A stretch of DNA of 64,000 nucleotides from Sorghum bicolor (taxonomy: Eukaryota; Streptophyta; Magnoliopsida; Poales; Poaceae): the NCBI RefSeq assembly GCF_000003195.3, contig NC_012878.2, positions 6,700,462 to 6,764,461 on the forward strand, written 5' to 3'. The notes below the pieces were generated by a model. That model did no database searches. It was given only the letters and a program-made list of their open reading frames with translations, and was not told where the DNA came from. Made by a program: the position numbers and the translations under genes. Positions 44,243-56,901 of this stretch are shown here, in pieces. Each line of letters begins with the position of its first letter. Positions within the stretch are counted from its first letter, which is position 1.

Positions 44243-44700
44243 TTTTTTTAAGGTAAACAGGAGGGGTAAAGCCCCCTACTAGGATTTTTTATTAATTTGT
44301 TTAAATTTACAGTCTGGGAATAAGGATCAAGATACAAAGAAAATTAAAAGAATTACACAACAAGAAAATTAAAAGAAATACACAACAGCTTCTAGCCATA
44401 AATCAATAGCTGGAAGGATGCTACTTTTGCTCTTAGGATAACTAAATCAAATTCTGTTCTGAAAATTGATTTACAGCGCTGAATTGAAGCTGGAATGCAT
44501 TTGAAGATAACATCATTTTTTACAGTCCAGATAGACCAGCACATAGTTACTATGATTTTCATATAAAACGGCAACTGTAGCTGAGCCTTGGAAGCTTCAA
44601 AGATCTGCAGATGTGATGAAACTAAGTGAACTAACCAGATGGTATGTGCCTTTACCATCGTGATTATCAACAACAAAAACGAACAGTTTGAGAATTGATT
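44243..44700 (-). pseudogene. 3' remnant of a LINE reverse-transcriptase ORF
   Basis: On the minus strand a frame (44676-44392) ends a protein with MCWSIWTVKNDVIFK, QRCKSIFRTEFDLVI and RAKVASFQLL. This matches the C-terminal zf-RVT-type tail of grass non-LTR retrotransposon proteins. A short 3' non-coding part with GGGGGCTTTACCCCTCCTGTT follows and then a small A run near 44243. Only this 3' end is present, as expected of a 5'-truncated LINE insertion. No target duplication was identified. Confidence 0.65.
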
Positions 44701-44824
44701 GCAACACCAACAGTTAGTGGAGCTGGAACAGTAGTGCCATCAGAAAATACGCTAGCAGCAGTTCCAATAACTGGACTGCCATCTGGTTCCCCAATTCATG
44801 AGACCAAGGCGCATCAATCCCTTT

Positions 44825-44865
44825 ACATTATATTGTTGGCTGACGATCAGCCAACAATATAATGT
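44825..44865. repeat. Perfect 19-bp stem with 3-nt loop
   Basis: ACATTATATTGTTGGCTGA, then CGA, then the exact reverse complement. All 19 pairs match. It lies about 490 bp past the CESA stop codon, on that gene's 3' side. Its role is unknown. Confidence 0.95.
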
Positions 44866-45350
44866 TGCAAGTGATTCACAATTACATATCCCAGGGCCAT
44901 CAGAAACAATAGTGATGATACAGTACAACAGCTGCCTTTTTATATAGTTGTGCTAAGAAATTACAGTGTTCTGACTGTTTGCTCACAATACAAAGAATGT
45001 ATCAGTCTGCGTATAAATAACAGCATTGCCATATAGTTCGTGTGAACAGTTCCCTCAAACAAATGATAATTTACTCTAAAACAATAAACACCACGTATAA
45101 AAAAAATGCAAAATTCACAATTTACGCTGCTGGCCGGTGCTACAGGCAAGGTAGAAAAGGCTCCATGATTTTTAGTCCGCAGCAGCAGCACCGTCACCGG
45201 CACCAAAGAAGCTAATAAACAGAGGCATAACTTAGATGCAAATCCATCCTCATCTACAACAAAAAATTTCCCATCTAGCCTCCTCAGGTATTTACACGAG
45301 GGGGCAGACGATCTTGATTGAGCCTCTTCAAATAAGAGTCACGGTCTCGA

Positions 45351-48300
45351 TCAGCAGTTCACACCGCATTGCCCCAAGGCGGCAGCTTTCTGTGTCGGGG
45401 AGATGAAAGGATCGATCTTCACCCACAGCAAGGAGAAGATGGACGCGAGGAGGATGGACCAGACAATGACGATTGTTGGTGTGCGGTTCTGCCTGCCCAT
45501 GAGACCCTTCAGGAAGGGGTACAGATGGAGGATCACCCAGATCGAGAAGAACAGCTTTCCAAAGAGCGGACCCCAGGATTGGTAACCGCTGTTGATGGCA
45601 TACGAAATTCCTGCCACCATTCCGACCAGGTTAATGACAAGAACAGTGGTCGGAGGAATGAGCAAACTGGTCCACTTGAACACATATAGCTCAGCAAAGT
45701 CGCCATCCTCATCAGATGCCTTTGAGGTAACTGTGAAGTTGGTATCAATCCCAGCCAACACTTTCAGCAGACCCTGGAACACCGCGAAGAGATGGGCAGA
45801 GGTGCCACCAATAACCCAAAACTGCTCATTTCTCCACCAATCTTCAATGCCAACACCACTCCATCTGAGTTCCAATATACCAGTGGCAAAAATGGAGGCG
45901 AAAAGAAGAATGAAGAACATCCCAGCATAGTTACTAATCTGCAGATCACAAAATGATATGAACATTAGAAAGATGGCCATACGACAATCAATTGAAAGGT
46001 CGGCGGAATCTAGGGAAAAAACACACAGCCCTGCTGATCTAGAAAATATGACAGCACAAAATGACTATTTGCTTTGCATCCATTAACATTACAAGTGAAA
46101 TAATTCAAAATAATAGACTACATAGAGTAAAAAAAAAGCCAAGGGAAAACAAATACTAGTTATGGCTACTTGTGCACTGGTAATATTTGTATACAGGGTA
46201 GAGCAGTGGTCTGACAAATGAGAAATTATGAGAACAGGATTCTACCTAAAAACATTTGAACAACAGAAGGAAGGGAGGATATCTTGTCACTAACCTCAGG
46301 AATGATAAATTTATTGGTAAGGAGACAGATAGCAGGAAGAACACAATAGGCAATAAGCGGAATGGATGTGATTGGATAAACAATGGTGTTGATGTAAGCC
46401 AGCCTCTCCAAAAGCTTCAGTCGGCCATTGTAACCATACCAGATAGGACAATGTCTGCTGAGCAAAATTTCCACTGACCCAAGAGCCCAACGGAGCACCT
46501 GATTAAGACGATCAGAGAGATTGATTGGTGCAGAACCCTTGAAACAAGGTCGTGGTGGCATGCAGTAGATTGATTGCCATCCTCTTGCATGCATTTTAAA
46601 CCCAGTCAGAATATCCTCTGTAACTGAACCATAGATCCAGCCAATCTGAAACAACACAAAAAGAGATCCCATGCCACAATGTTAAGCTAAATAACTCTAT
46701 GATATGAATCAAAGAGGGAAAATATGCTTGCCACACTAACCTCTTTTCCCCATTCAGTTTTGTCCTCATACCCACAGCTGATTACATGGATAGCTTCCTT
46801 TAGTAGAGAAGCTGGGTTTGTTGAAGGTGGTATGCCACCTTGAGTCATAAAGGTGGATGCAATGAAAATTGGAGACTGACCAAAGCGTTTCTCCAATTTC
46901 CTCTGGGACATAAGCACTGACCTTTCATCCTCATAACCTAATGGGATTCCAAAAGTAAGATAAGCAGGAGCCAGCCAACCTTGAGAAGCTAAGGATTGTT
47001 TTGCTATTTTATGTCCAGAAATCAGACTAAAAGAATCATGTTTGATAATGCAATATAAGCAATGATTTTCTCAGATCTTTAAGAATAAATGTAAGATAAA
47101 AAAAATGCATAACAGCAAGAACACACCTTCAATACCCTCTTCGATGTCTTCCATGTTGAAGATGGGAGCTGAAGATTCTGTTCTCTTCATAATACGGCTT
47201 TGACTATCCATATAACTTTTGTTCTTTTTCTTCCTTCTACCACAGCAGCTCTTAACAACAATGTTAGGTTCCAGATCAGCTTCAGTCAAAACAGGATCAT
47301 ATCCATACAAAGCCTGCCTATTGAAACAGCATCCTGTTCCCACATAGACTGGACCCTGAATGCCATCTAGACCTTTCATGTTGATCTGCAAAACAAATAA
47401 CATGTGATCCATGAATGTTTTGTTGTAATGATTACAAAAGGTACCATCAGTCCACAATACTTACATCAAAGAAAACTATGTTCCGATTAGCATATCGATC
47501 GTGCATGTCAATGCCATCGAATCTTTGTGGAAATTGTACATAACAAGTTTTCCTTCCTAGAGCCGGATCCATCATGAAGCACATTGCTTCTCTAAGAGCT
47601 TTGCTGCTGTTGAAGTAATGGTCACAATCCACATTGAGAAGATAGGCACCATTTGTCAGCACAGCAGATACACGAATCTGCCCACAAGTGAAAGGGGTAT
47701 GATTAGCATGGAATAGATGAATGAAGTGCCTGGGGTAGAAGTGAATTCGTGGAGAGAAAAGCATACCAGTGCATTCATTGCACCAGCCTTCTTGTGATGC
47801 TGGAAGCCTGGTCTCTTTTCACGAGAGACATAGACAAGACGCGGTAATTCATTTCCATCAGTGTCAAGACCACCACTGTGCCCCAAGAACACCTGATTTC
47901 ACATAAAAAAAGGCATAAGAACCAGATCATCCATGTTTCTAAAGAAGCTTCAGTTGAAGCAATGGGCAGTTAAGCACCTGAATCATGCCAGGATGGTCCC
48001 TAGGATTATTCCCAGGCCAAGCAGTTCCATCAGCCATGGTCCACCCCTCTTCAGGCACTTTCTGTGCTTTGGCAACAAGGGCATTGATTCTTACTTTGAA
48101 TTCTTCATACTCTCTCTGAAAAAAAGGCATATCCAGAGTTAAAATAAGAGAAGAAGGTAGAGCAACGGTGATGTAACCATGAGAATATGAGATAGCAGTT
48201 TACCTTCATTGCTCGTCTTTCCTTAACAAATGAAGGTTGAATTTTGTCCTTCAGGTAATCTATTTTTTGAGCAAAGTAAAATTCTGGAGCTCTTGGTTCA

Positions 48301-51122
48301 ATATTGTGCTTCTTACAAAAGGGAACCCACTTTCTAGCAAATTCTGCGGTTTCTGAGAGAGACTCAAATGTCAGCATAGCTGAACCATCATCAGAAACAT
48401 AGCATGACACTTTGTCGACAGGGTAATCCACAGCAAGAATGGACAAAACAGTGTTGGCCGTGATCAGTGGAGGTTCCTTCAATGGATCCACTGTACTGAC
48501 GAAGACATCAATGGGAGCCAGCTGTGACGGCTCTCCCTCTCTATCATACCTGAAACATTAGAATAGGTATATCAACACACAAAATGTCAACACAAAGAGC
48601 ATTTCAGCAACCAAAAAAAACCATGTGCAACGTTGTAGCTTACCTCAATGCAAGCCTGTCAAGATATGTCTCACGGTTGATTGGATACCATTTTGGGAAC
48701 TGATCAAGAAGCCAAGACAAGGCAAACCAGACCTCACAGATAACAGATACTAGCCACAATCCATAAGCATTATTCACTGGATGACTGACACGATATTGGA
48801 AGAAGAAGCACAGGATGATAAGACGGAGAATGATCACTATCCGGTAAAGGTTGAGCTGGTTTGAGGGAATTGGCACAATACGGCTCAAAGGTAGCCGTGC
48901 ATCATCAACCCTGCGACAGAAAAAAATTGCAGAGAACTCAGTTTCTTTGAAGCAAAATCTACAATAACTGAAATGTGTGCACTATTAGTAAGGGTTAGCT
49001 AAGGAAGGAATAAAAGATCTTCATCTACTCGGAAATGCAAAATCATCTTAGTCATTGATTAACGTGAATGGGCAGTTTAATGTCAGTCCTCTTCAGTGTA
49101 TGCTCCCCACTAGGTCATCCTAAAGCAACACAAGTTCCCAGATACAACGTGAACATATAACATGCAAACCCAAATCTAATGCATGTAATATCACAGGCAA
49201 GGGGAGGTGTTATACATTTGCATATCTTCTCCATTTGAGCCAGTCCCCTCCATGTCTCCTCCTCCTCCTCTAGCCTCTGGATATTTATTAGTCACTTGCA
49301 TCATATTTTTGTCCTGTTTAACTCTCCAGCTCTCAACTCTTTCCTTCCAGTCAACACTATTAAGCCCATAAGAATTCAAGTCCTTTGAGGGGTCCACAAT
49401 CCGCACAGGAACTGAAATCATAGTAAAGAAATATTAATGATCCCCAGCTAATATGCAGAAAATTCTCTAAACTAGCAATTTATGATGTTTGATAAAATAC
49501 CTGGGACGCTTGGATCAACATAGCTTGATGTTGGACTGCGGATAGAATGACGGTCAGGAGAAGCATCAGGGATCTCTCCAGACATCTGAAGATATAAGTA
49601 TCAGTATGTTAGTTAGTAAGAGCACAAATTCATATAGAAATAAGTATAATAACAAAAGTGCAGCAGTGGGCAGTAGCAAACAATGCACCACAGTATCACT
49701 CAGATCAATAAACAAACATGAATGACATATATTGTACCTGTTGGCCAGTTGTCAGGCGTGGAATCCGATGATGTGGCTCATGGCGAGCAGATGAAGACAG
49801 ATCAGCATCATCTCCTTGCAGTTGCCACTCTGGGCCTTTCCCATTGTTGAATTCATTGTCCAGGTCATCAACATCTTCCTCCTCCTCATCACCATGAACT
49901 CGAGGGCTACCTGAATTTCATCAAAGAGGAAGTAAGAAGAATTCATTAATTACTGTTATAGAGGAAAAAATGGATTAGAAGGCTTAATCTAGGCTGTCAA
50001 ATGTCATTATCATAAGGCATATCCACTACGCTGAAAGCTTGCAACATTTTATTCACGTAAAGTAAGCACGTGATGTGGACTCCCTCATGCTAACATCAAT
50101 ACATCATACAAGTTACATACACACTGAAAGAAGTTGCCAGGAAACCAACCTTTCTGTCTCTTGTATCTAGTCTTGCACTGAGGGCAGCATTGGTTCCCCT
50201 CCTTGCGCTCGTACTCGTAGCAAGGGCGGCAGACAGGGAAGGCACACTCATTGCAGGCAACAAAGACATCACCAGTGGCTGAAACGCCAACAGTGTCGCC
50301 ACAAATCTGGCAGACCTGCCCACTCGCGCTCTTCGCGGGCTTAGCCTGCATCAGCGAGACAACAACAAAATCAGCACACGTGCAAACACAATTACACAAT
50401 TAGAGGACACATCAGCCACCCATGCATTTCACTGGTAAGCAACAGACTGAAAAAAATCAGTCTGCGATCAAGTGTCTACTAGTCTGCAAGTCGATGCTAA
50501 GATCAAAATGCCAGAAAGGTAATTGAGAATTTACATAAGATGAACTAATTCATCAATGGTGTAGTAGTCACAAACAAAGGCAGGCTGCAGCAGGGCAAAT
50601 AAGGATCTAATTCACTGTCGGTGCCATGGTAAGGATCTGTTGAGACATGGGTAAACACAGGGATCTAAACAATCCGAGGCTGCATTTCACTGGATCTCAG
50701 AAACACTAAAAACTGTCCACTACGGCACAACCAACTGGCGATTTGGCGCATCACGCCCGACTGTTGGAAGAATTGGACCGAGCACGAACAATTCAGAAAA
50801 AAAACGCCAGGACGACATGTCTGATCTGGTGACTTACACGGCGCGACGGACGCATCGCTGAAATGGGCAGGCCGAAATCTTACGAGCAGAGACAGGAACA
50901 ATTGAGGGGGCGAACAACCCCGAGCGTTTACACTATAGGACTGAAACCTCGGGCCAGATCCACCGACACAGGCGCGCGTCCGGCCTGAGCCCGCTAGCTA
51001 GGACCAGAATCTGAAGCAGGGCATCTGGAACGTACCGGGGCGGGCGCGTCGCCGTCGTGTCGGATCATGACGAACTCGTTGCGGTTGTGCGAGCCCGCCA
51101 CCATCCCCTTGTTGGCCGCCAT
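45351..51122 (-). CDS. CESA: Cellulose synthase catalytic subunit (CESA), 14 exons, 1073 aa
   Basis: It makes beta-1,4-glucan from UDP-glucose in rosette complexes of the plasma membrane. Coding exons: 51122-51036, 50345-50150, 49910-49738, 49585-49501, 49411-49216, 48910-48644, 48549-48204, 48115-47978, 47892-47767, 47677-47465, 47385-47127, 46937-46741, 46645-46295 and 45938-45351. All introns are GT-AG and the phases agree. A RING-type zinc finger (C41 to about C86) is followed by an acidic variable region. Two membrane helices lie near 265-315. The catalytic motifs are DD 388-389, DCD 555-557, TED 770-772 and QVLRW 810-814. A Cys/Lys-rich class-specific region lies near 655-668, with six C-terminal helices. 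The end GQCGVNC and the overall sequence point to a primary-wall CESA like the maize CesA4/5/9 group; the exact orthologue is unresolved. No defect is visible. Confidence 0.97.
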
Positions 51123-51860
51123 CTCCTCCGCTCCCCCCCTTCACGCTCCTCCTCCTCCTCCTCCCACCGACACCGCTTCACACTCCACCGACACCGGCGG
51201 AGACCGATCGGCCCGTGCGGGCCTCTAGATCCGAGCGGCGGCGACCACCACCATGCCCCGGATCCCTCCCTCTCCCTCGCTGCAATGCCGCGCAGTGGTG
51301 GTGGCGCTGCTGCTGCTGCTGCTTCCGCTCCACACCTTCCTCTTCTATTACATACTCCTCCGCTCTTCTCACTAGGTTGTTAGTTTAGTTGAGTTGGTGG
51401 GAGTCGCCTTCCACCGGCTACCGCCGGTGGCGCGCGGAGCGGGTACACGTAACGGCGGGGAGGGAGCACGGGGGCGATCCGGGCCGTCGGGTGGCGAGAA
51501 GGAGGGGGTGCTGGGCCGTCGGATGCGGAGGGGGCGGGAGCGTGCACGTCCACGTCGCGTCGCTCGGGGCGTCGCTGTCCACAGGCTGTCCCCCGCCGCG
51601 CCCCGCTGCGAGTGGGCGCCCGGGTGACCGGCTGCAGCGGGTCGATCTGTCGGCGCCTTCGTCGGCGGACCGAATTGCCCTCCTACCTGCCGCTGATTGT
51701 TGATAATTTTTTTCTTTTAATTATTTAGTAGTGGTGGCAAAAGGGAGAGGAAATGCCATGTGCACCATGCGTGTTCCGTGTGAGTTGGCATCGGCCCCTG
51801 ATCATGGGCTTGTGATTGGTAGATGCAGAGATCACGGTTGAAATCCCAGGATTACAGTAA
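51123..51860 (-). promoter_or_regulatory. 5' leader and proximal upstream region of CESA
   Basis: The first 260 bp upstream of the ATG are rich in purine on the gene's strand (GGAGGAGGAGGAG runs) and look like a 5' UTR. Beyond that the DNA is GC-rich to about 51690. No convincing TATA box was found at a suitable distance. Open frames here (for example 51389-51703) are judged chance ORFs in GC-rich DNA. Confidence 0.4.
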
Positions 51861-52060
51861 GAGCCTGTTTGATACAGGGGCTAGTTATTAGCTAGCTAAA
51901 AAATAATCTAAATTAAGCTTTAGTACATCTAAACAGACGAATCTATAGGTGGTCTAATTTTTTAGATAAATCTTTAACTAGTTACTAGCTCTAGTTTTAA
52001 CTAATTTGAGTTAATTTTTAGTCTAACTAATAACTAGCTCTAGCTTATCTAAACAGACCC
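51861..52060. repeat. MITE, (G/A)GCCTGTTTGATA...TATCTAAACAGACCC type, 200 bp
   Basis: The first 35 bases and the reverse complement of the last 38 match well (CTAGTTATTAG and CTGTTT shared). A probable fragment of the same family, AGGCCTGTTTGGTACAGG, lies at 36069-36086 in the glyoxalase-like intron. Confidence 0.75.
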
Positions 52061-52278
52061 TAGTATATGTTTTTGTCACTCATCATTGATGCCAAGTGCA
52101 TTTCTACATAGGACTCAGACTAGTTCATTTGACTGATAAGCTATGGTAGAAAGTACTGTTAGCTGATTTGTTGTGACAGAAAAACACTGATGAATGGCTG
52201 GCAGATTCAGCTGATAAACTCAAGCCAACAAACTTTCTTGGAAATAACGTATCCTTCTTTCTAGGTTGAAGAGCATCA

Positions 52279-52517
52279 GGCCTTGTTTAATTTATTCTAA
52301 AATCCAAAAACTTTTCAAGGTTTTTCATCGTATCGAATCTTGCGGCACATACATTGAGCATTAAATATAGATAAAAAACTATTTGCACAGTTTATCTGTA
52401 ATTTGCGAGACGAGTATTTTAAGCCTAGTTAGTCTATAATTAGACAATAATTACCAAATACAAACGAAAATACTACAATATTAAAATTTAAAAAACTTTT
52501 TAGATCTAAGCTAGGCT
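52279..52517. repeat. MITE, GGCCTTGTTTAGTT family, diverged
   Basis: It starts GGCCTTGTTTAATT and has the shared interior GTATCGAATCTTGCGG and TTTGCGAGACGA. The right end is worn (GATCTAAGCTAGGCT). Flanks are TCA on both sides (52276-52278 and 52518-52520). Confidence 0.75.
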
Positions 52518-52852
52518 TCACAAGTTTTTGTTCCCTTCCTCGACTGGTTACATCTCTTAGAGCAAGTTTAATAATACAACCTATTTGTTGGTTGTAAGGT
52601 TCTTTGCAACCTTTTTCTAGTCCACTCATACAATAGTTGGTTATTCACTATTAATACATGATCTATTTATCTCTCTTACAAAGTTTCTTGGTTCATATGC
52701 TTAAGCCAGCTGTAAGCTTACAACCTGCTTCTTCTCTCTCCTCCATTCTTTCCTCCACTTCTGTATTTAGTCAGGTTACAGTCCACTATAATACTTGTTC
52801 TTAGCCAAATTGGAAATGCTAGCTCGGACTACTAAACGCTCCTGGAGTCATG

Positions 52853-53064
52853 GGCCTTGTTTACTTTTATTTTTTTTTATAAAATATGAATAGTAACAAT
52901 TTTGTTTGTATTTGACAAATATTGTCCAATCACAGACTAACTAGGCTCAAAAGATTCGTCTCGCAAATTACAGGTAAACTGTGTAATTAGTTATTTCTTT
53001 TAAGATTCGATATGACGGGGAATGTGAAAAAAATTGCAAAATATTTTGGAAACTTAACAAGGCC
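52853..53064. repeat. MITE, GGCCTTGTTTAGTT family
   Basis: It starts GGCCTTGTTTACTT and ends AACTTAACAAGGCC, with the family interior (AATCACAGACTAACTAGG, TCTCGCAAATTACAG). The flanks ATG and ATA do not match exactly. Confidence 0.78.
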
Positions 53065-53644
53065 ATAGACAACACTATCTTCAACCTTTTGATTTCATCC
53101 ACCGACACCAAAATAAAGATTTAAAAAGAGAGAGAGACAATCCATACGATGTCTTTTTTTTTTTATGTGCATGCACGAATTTTTCTTTATTCCTTCGGCA
53201 GTGGTTGCAGGTCCTGTCTTGTTAACATTAACATTTCATAATCAGCTACCTCCTTTTTAAAAACAAAAGGCAGGAGATTTCGTGTTATGAACAAATAAAT
53301 ATATATGTACGCTTCGCACTCCATGCAACGAAAACTCTCACTTTCAGTATCTGCATCTTCGTCTAGCACCGCAAAATATTCATGATAAACAGGACGTTTT
53401 ATTTGGGTATATATAATGTCGTCCTTGCTTAAAGTGAACTGCTTGCGTGGACGAATTGGAGGATCAACTGCGATGGATTTGAGAATCTGTTTTGGTTCTG
53501 CAAATCCTTATAAATTTCAGTGGTAAATAAACATGTTTTTACTGCAAACCGGCAAGCCTACTTAGCATTTATGTGTCAAAACAAAGGGGGCAACAAAATT
53601 TAGTATAGTAAATAAACATGTTTTACTTCAAACAAGCAAGCTTA

Positions 53645-53883
53645 CCTTAGTCTTAGTTCCAAAAATTTTTGGGATTTCAACACCGTAGCATTTTCGTTTT
53701 TATTTGACAAACATTGTCCAATCATGAAGTAACTAGACTTAAAAGATTTGTCTCACGATTTACAGACAAATTGTGCAATTAGTTTTTGTTTTCTATATTT
53801 AGTGCTCAATGCATGTGCCGCAAGATTCGATGTGACGGAGAATCTTGAAAAGTTTTTGGTTTTTAGGGTGAACTAAACAATAG
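53645..53883. repeat. MITE, GGCCTTGTTTAGTT family, worn ends
   Basis: The interior (TTGTCCAATCATGAAGTAACTAG, GCCGCAAGATTCGATGTGACGG) and the end GGTGAACTAAACAA match other copies. The outermost bases are lost on both sides, so the borders are approximate. Confidence 0.6.
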
Positions 53884-54953
53884 CATATGCTGCTTAATTT
53901 GTGTCAAAACAAATGGGCTCTGTCCTCCCTTCCGTGTGCAGAGAGCAGCGGGGTGCAGTGCTGTCACTCATATAAAAATTGCTGGCTCGTGCTTTGCATT
54001 AAACTTTGTCCGGTAATCCGTTCTTGTCCCAATAATGGCGGTTGGGGTGCCGCTTTCCTGGCCGTCGGTGACCTCCTTTTTTATTGTTGCCCTCCGCCTC
54101 CAGCTTCTCTCTCTCTCCCTCTTCTGTCTGATTGGGGTTTTTGACAACAGTGTGCTGTGTGTTTGTTTGTTGTGTGATAGTCTTGTCTGTGTGATTGTTA
54201 CTTGTTCGTTATGGCAGAAGCCATGTGAAAAAGAAATTAAAACAGGTTGATGCTATGGATGATCTGACGGACGTTCACCGAATCACCGTTGGTAAGGTTT
54301 CTCCGTGTGTGTGTGTGTGTGTGGACTGTGGTGTGCACTGGCACCGAAGGTGTATGTTGTCACTGACGACTCCACGCGTGTAGCAGTAGTACCTCCGAGA
54401 CTCCTCTCTTCCTGTGAAAGTCACCCCTCACCAAATTTGCGTAACGTGTCATGGTATCCTGCTGCAATTTGGATGGTGGAGGTGGAAAATGTGTCATGCC
54501 AAGAGTCCACGGCCATATGCTTACAAGCAAATATACTACTCCCACCATGCATTTAGGTTTAGGACAAAATTTGGTCAAATACTGAAAAACTACAAAGACC
54601 AATAGCTTTCAAATTATTTAGTTTCAAAGCATACAAGTTATATGAGTAGAATTGTATTGAAAAAGTACTCTCAAAATCTTATAAATCTGAAATATTTTAA
54701 GAAGACACATGCTGCCGCACAAGCAAGTAACTTTAAGAGATTTTTAAGCATCACGACTAATTAAAATTGATTGTCTTGGTTTTGTCCGATTTATTGAGAT
54801 TCTAATAAAATACCCATGTAGAAACTTTCCTATCTACATCCGATTCTGATATGCTTTAGTTAAATTGCCCAAAATACTTTTTCATCCCATTCACTACTGT
54901 TCACTTTGTATTGCAACCCAAGTGTGATAGACTTGTGTTTAGTTCAATCTCTC
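53884..54953. other. Gene-free stretch
   Basis: Small ORFs are present but none resembles a known protein. A (GT)n run lies at 54306-54322. Part of 54500-54700 has Stowaway-like words, but no paired end was found. Confidence 0.35.
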
Positions 54954-54956
54954 TAA

Positions 54957-55095
54957 GGCTTTGTTTGGATGTTGTCGTATTCACTTCAATTCATGTGTGT
55001 TGGTATGGATTGAGGTGGAATTTAGTTCAAGTTCCAATCTAATCCACCTCAACACATGTGGATTGATGTGAATACGACTACATCCAAATAAGGCC
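54957..55095. repeat. Palindromic MITE, 139 bp, target duplication TAA
   Basis: GGCTTTGTTTGGATGTTGTC at the left pairs with GACTACATCCAAATAAGGCC at the right. The interior halves also pair (CACATGTG, CCACCTCAA). It is flanked by TAA on both sides (54954-54956, 55096-55098). Same family as 43045-43175. Confidence 0.9.
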
Positions 55096-55486
55096 TAAAT
55101 GTGTTCATGATGCACAAAAATATTTTGCATGTTTACTTTGCTTTATCCTAATAGGCTCTGATTAATTATCTCCTTTTCCATCCTTGTTCACATTTCTTTC
55201 CACTTGTGTTGCACCTCCATGTCTATTTCAACTGTGTTCATTTGATTCTCTTATAGAGTCATAGATGTTCTTGTCTAATATAACCTCCATATAGATGTTT
55301 TCTTATCTTTACCCGGTTGTGATAGAAGTTTTCAATTACTTTTTTATACTTCTTCATCCTCATTCATATTTTTTTGCGATTAATCCATTATACAACTCAA
55401 ACACTCATAACACATGCACACTCACTTCTATGAACACACCGCGCAAAACTTGCCCTTATGACTACCTTCGAAGACTAGACCGCTAA

Positions 55487-55725
55487 AGCCTTGTTTAGTT
55501 TCAAAATTTTTTGCAAAATGGGTACTGTAGCACTTTCATTTGTATTTGACAAATATTATCCAATCATGGACTAACTAGGCTCAAAATATTTGTCTCGCAA
55601 ATTATAGATAAACTGTGTAATTAGTTATTTCTTTTATTTATATTTAATGCTCCATGCATGTGCCCCAAGATTCGATGTGACGGGGAATCTGAAAAATTTT
55701 GCAATTTTTGGAACTAAGCAAGGCC
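55487..55725. repeat. MITE, GGCCTTGTTTAGTT family, 239 bp, TAA duplication
   Basis: It starts AGCCTTGTTTAGTT and ends GAACTAAGCAAGGCC, with TAA on both sides (55484-55486, 55726-55728). This is a well-preserved copy. Confidence 0.88.
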
Positions 55726-55728
55726 TAA

Positions 55729-56560
55729 ATCCTTGAGATTGATAAAGACGCCTTGCTGTCAATAGAAACGTCATCTACCACTTAAAGCACAATGCCATCT
55801 TTATGTGTGTTCGACATATGTTTAGTTGAAACCTTAGCTTCAACTATATATTTGGCTTGGAAATCCATATGCGTATTTTTTCATGCATATACATATATGG
55901 TATGCATAGTGATACATGGCATGCATGTATACCATGAGTTTTTTTTATATATATTAATAATGGTATAAGTGAGTAGCTTAGAGTATTTTGTAGAATATTT
56001 TGGAATACTTTTCTATAATGAAATAAATAAGTAATTTGGATTTAGAGGCTCTTTTAGATTACTTTGATAAAAATAGATCTGAATAGCTTTGATACATAAC
56101 TCGAGGTCCTTCATAATGGTGTATGTAGATAATTTAGATGAATATTAGGGGGTTATTTTTTTTATGCAATGGCAATGGTGGCTACTTTGGATCCAAATTT
56201 TTGGAGATTAGTACTCTTTTTTGAGGGGTGAGATTAGTACTTTACTATGGTAGAGGTGTGGCTAATGTTTTAGAAAATAGAACATAGATTATATCTACAA
56301 CAGAGTCTACTGAATAGATGGCCAAATGATTTTGTCTTTAAAGTTTGATTATATCATTTTCTAATCTGTTTCCTCTTCTAGTTAGAAAATAGAAAAAATT
56401 CTCTTATGACTATTATTGTTAATGATGAGTAGACTTTATCCAATAGAAGGCAACATATATAGTTTTGCCATTTTCTTGAGCATTTTTAGAATTTATCTTT
56501 TTTCTAGCATATCTTATGAAAAGTTACATATAAGCTCTATTGGGGCTCTCCAATACCTAC
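55729..56560. other. Gene-free stretch
   Basis: The sequence is AT-rich. No gene, paired repeat or RNA was recognised. Confidence 0.4.
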
Positions 56561-56563
56561 TAA

Positions 56564-56898
56564 GGCCCCGTTTGGCAAAACTTTCCCAACCGCTTCAAGA
56601 GTTGTTTGGAGCCGTTTTCTGCCAAACTGGGTAAAATAAAACGACTCCACCGATGAAGCCCCTAAAAACGTGTTCTCACATAGCTTTAAGATAGAAAAAA
56701 GCCAAAATAGTGGTTTCTCCCGGCTTCACCTTGCCCTACATGTCTTTTTGTAAGAGCATATTTTAAGAAAGTCTACATATGGAGTTGTATTTCCATGATT
56801 TACCAAAACGGCTCCAGCTCCACCGATAAAGTTGTTCATAGAGTTAAAGCCTAAACAAACAGCTTCACTGATGAAGTGGAGCCGTGTCAAACGGGGTC
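56564..56898. repeat. MITE, GGCCCCGTTTGGCA family, 335 bp, TAA duplication
   Basis: It starts GGCCCCGTTTGGCAAAAC and ends GTGTCAAACGGGGTC, with interior pairs such as GGAGCCG/CGGCTCC. It is flanked by TAA (56561-56563, 56899-56901), fitting a PIF/Harbinger-like element. Confidence 0.85.
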
Positions 56899-56901
56899 TA
56901 A

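Noticed and set aside
51389..51703. 104-codon ORF upstream of CESA
   Set aside because: It lies in GC-rich CESA upstream DNA, shows no similarity and overlaps other chance frames.
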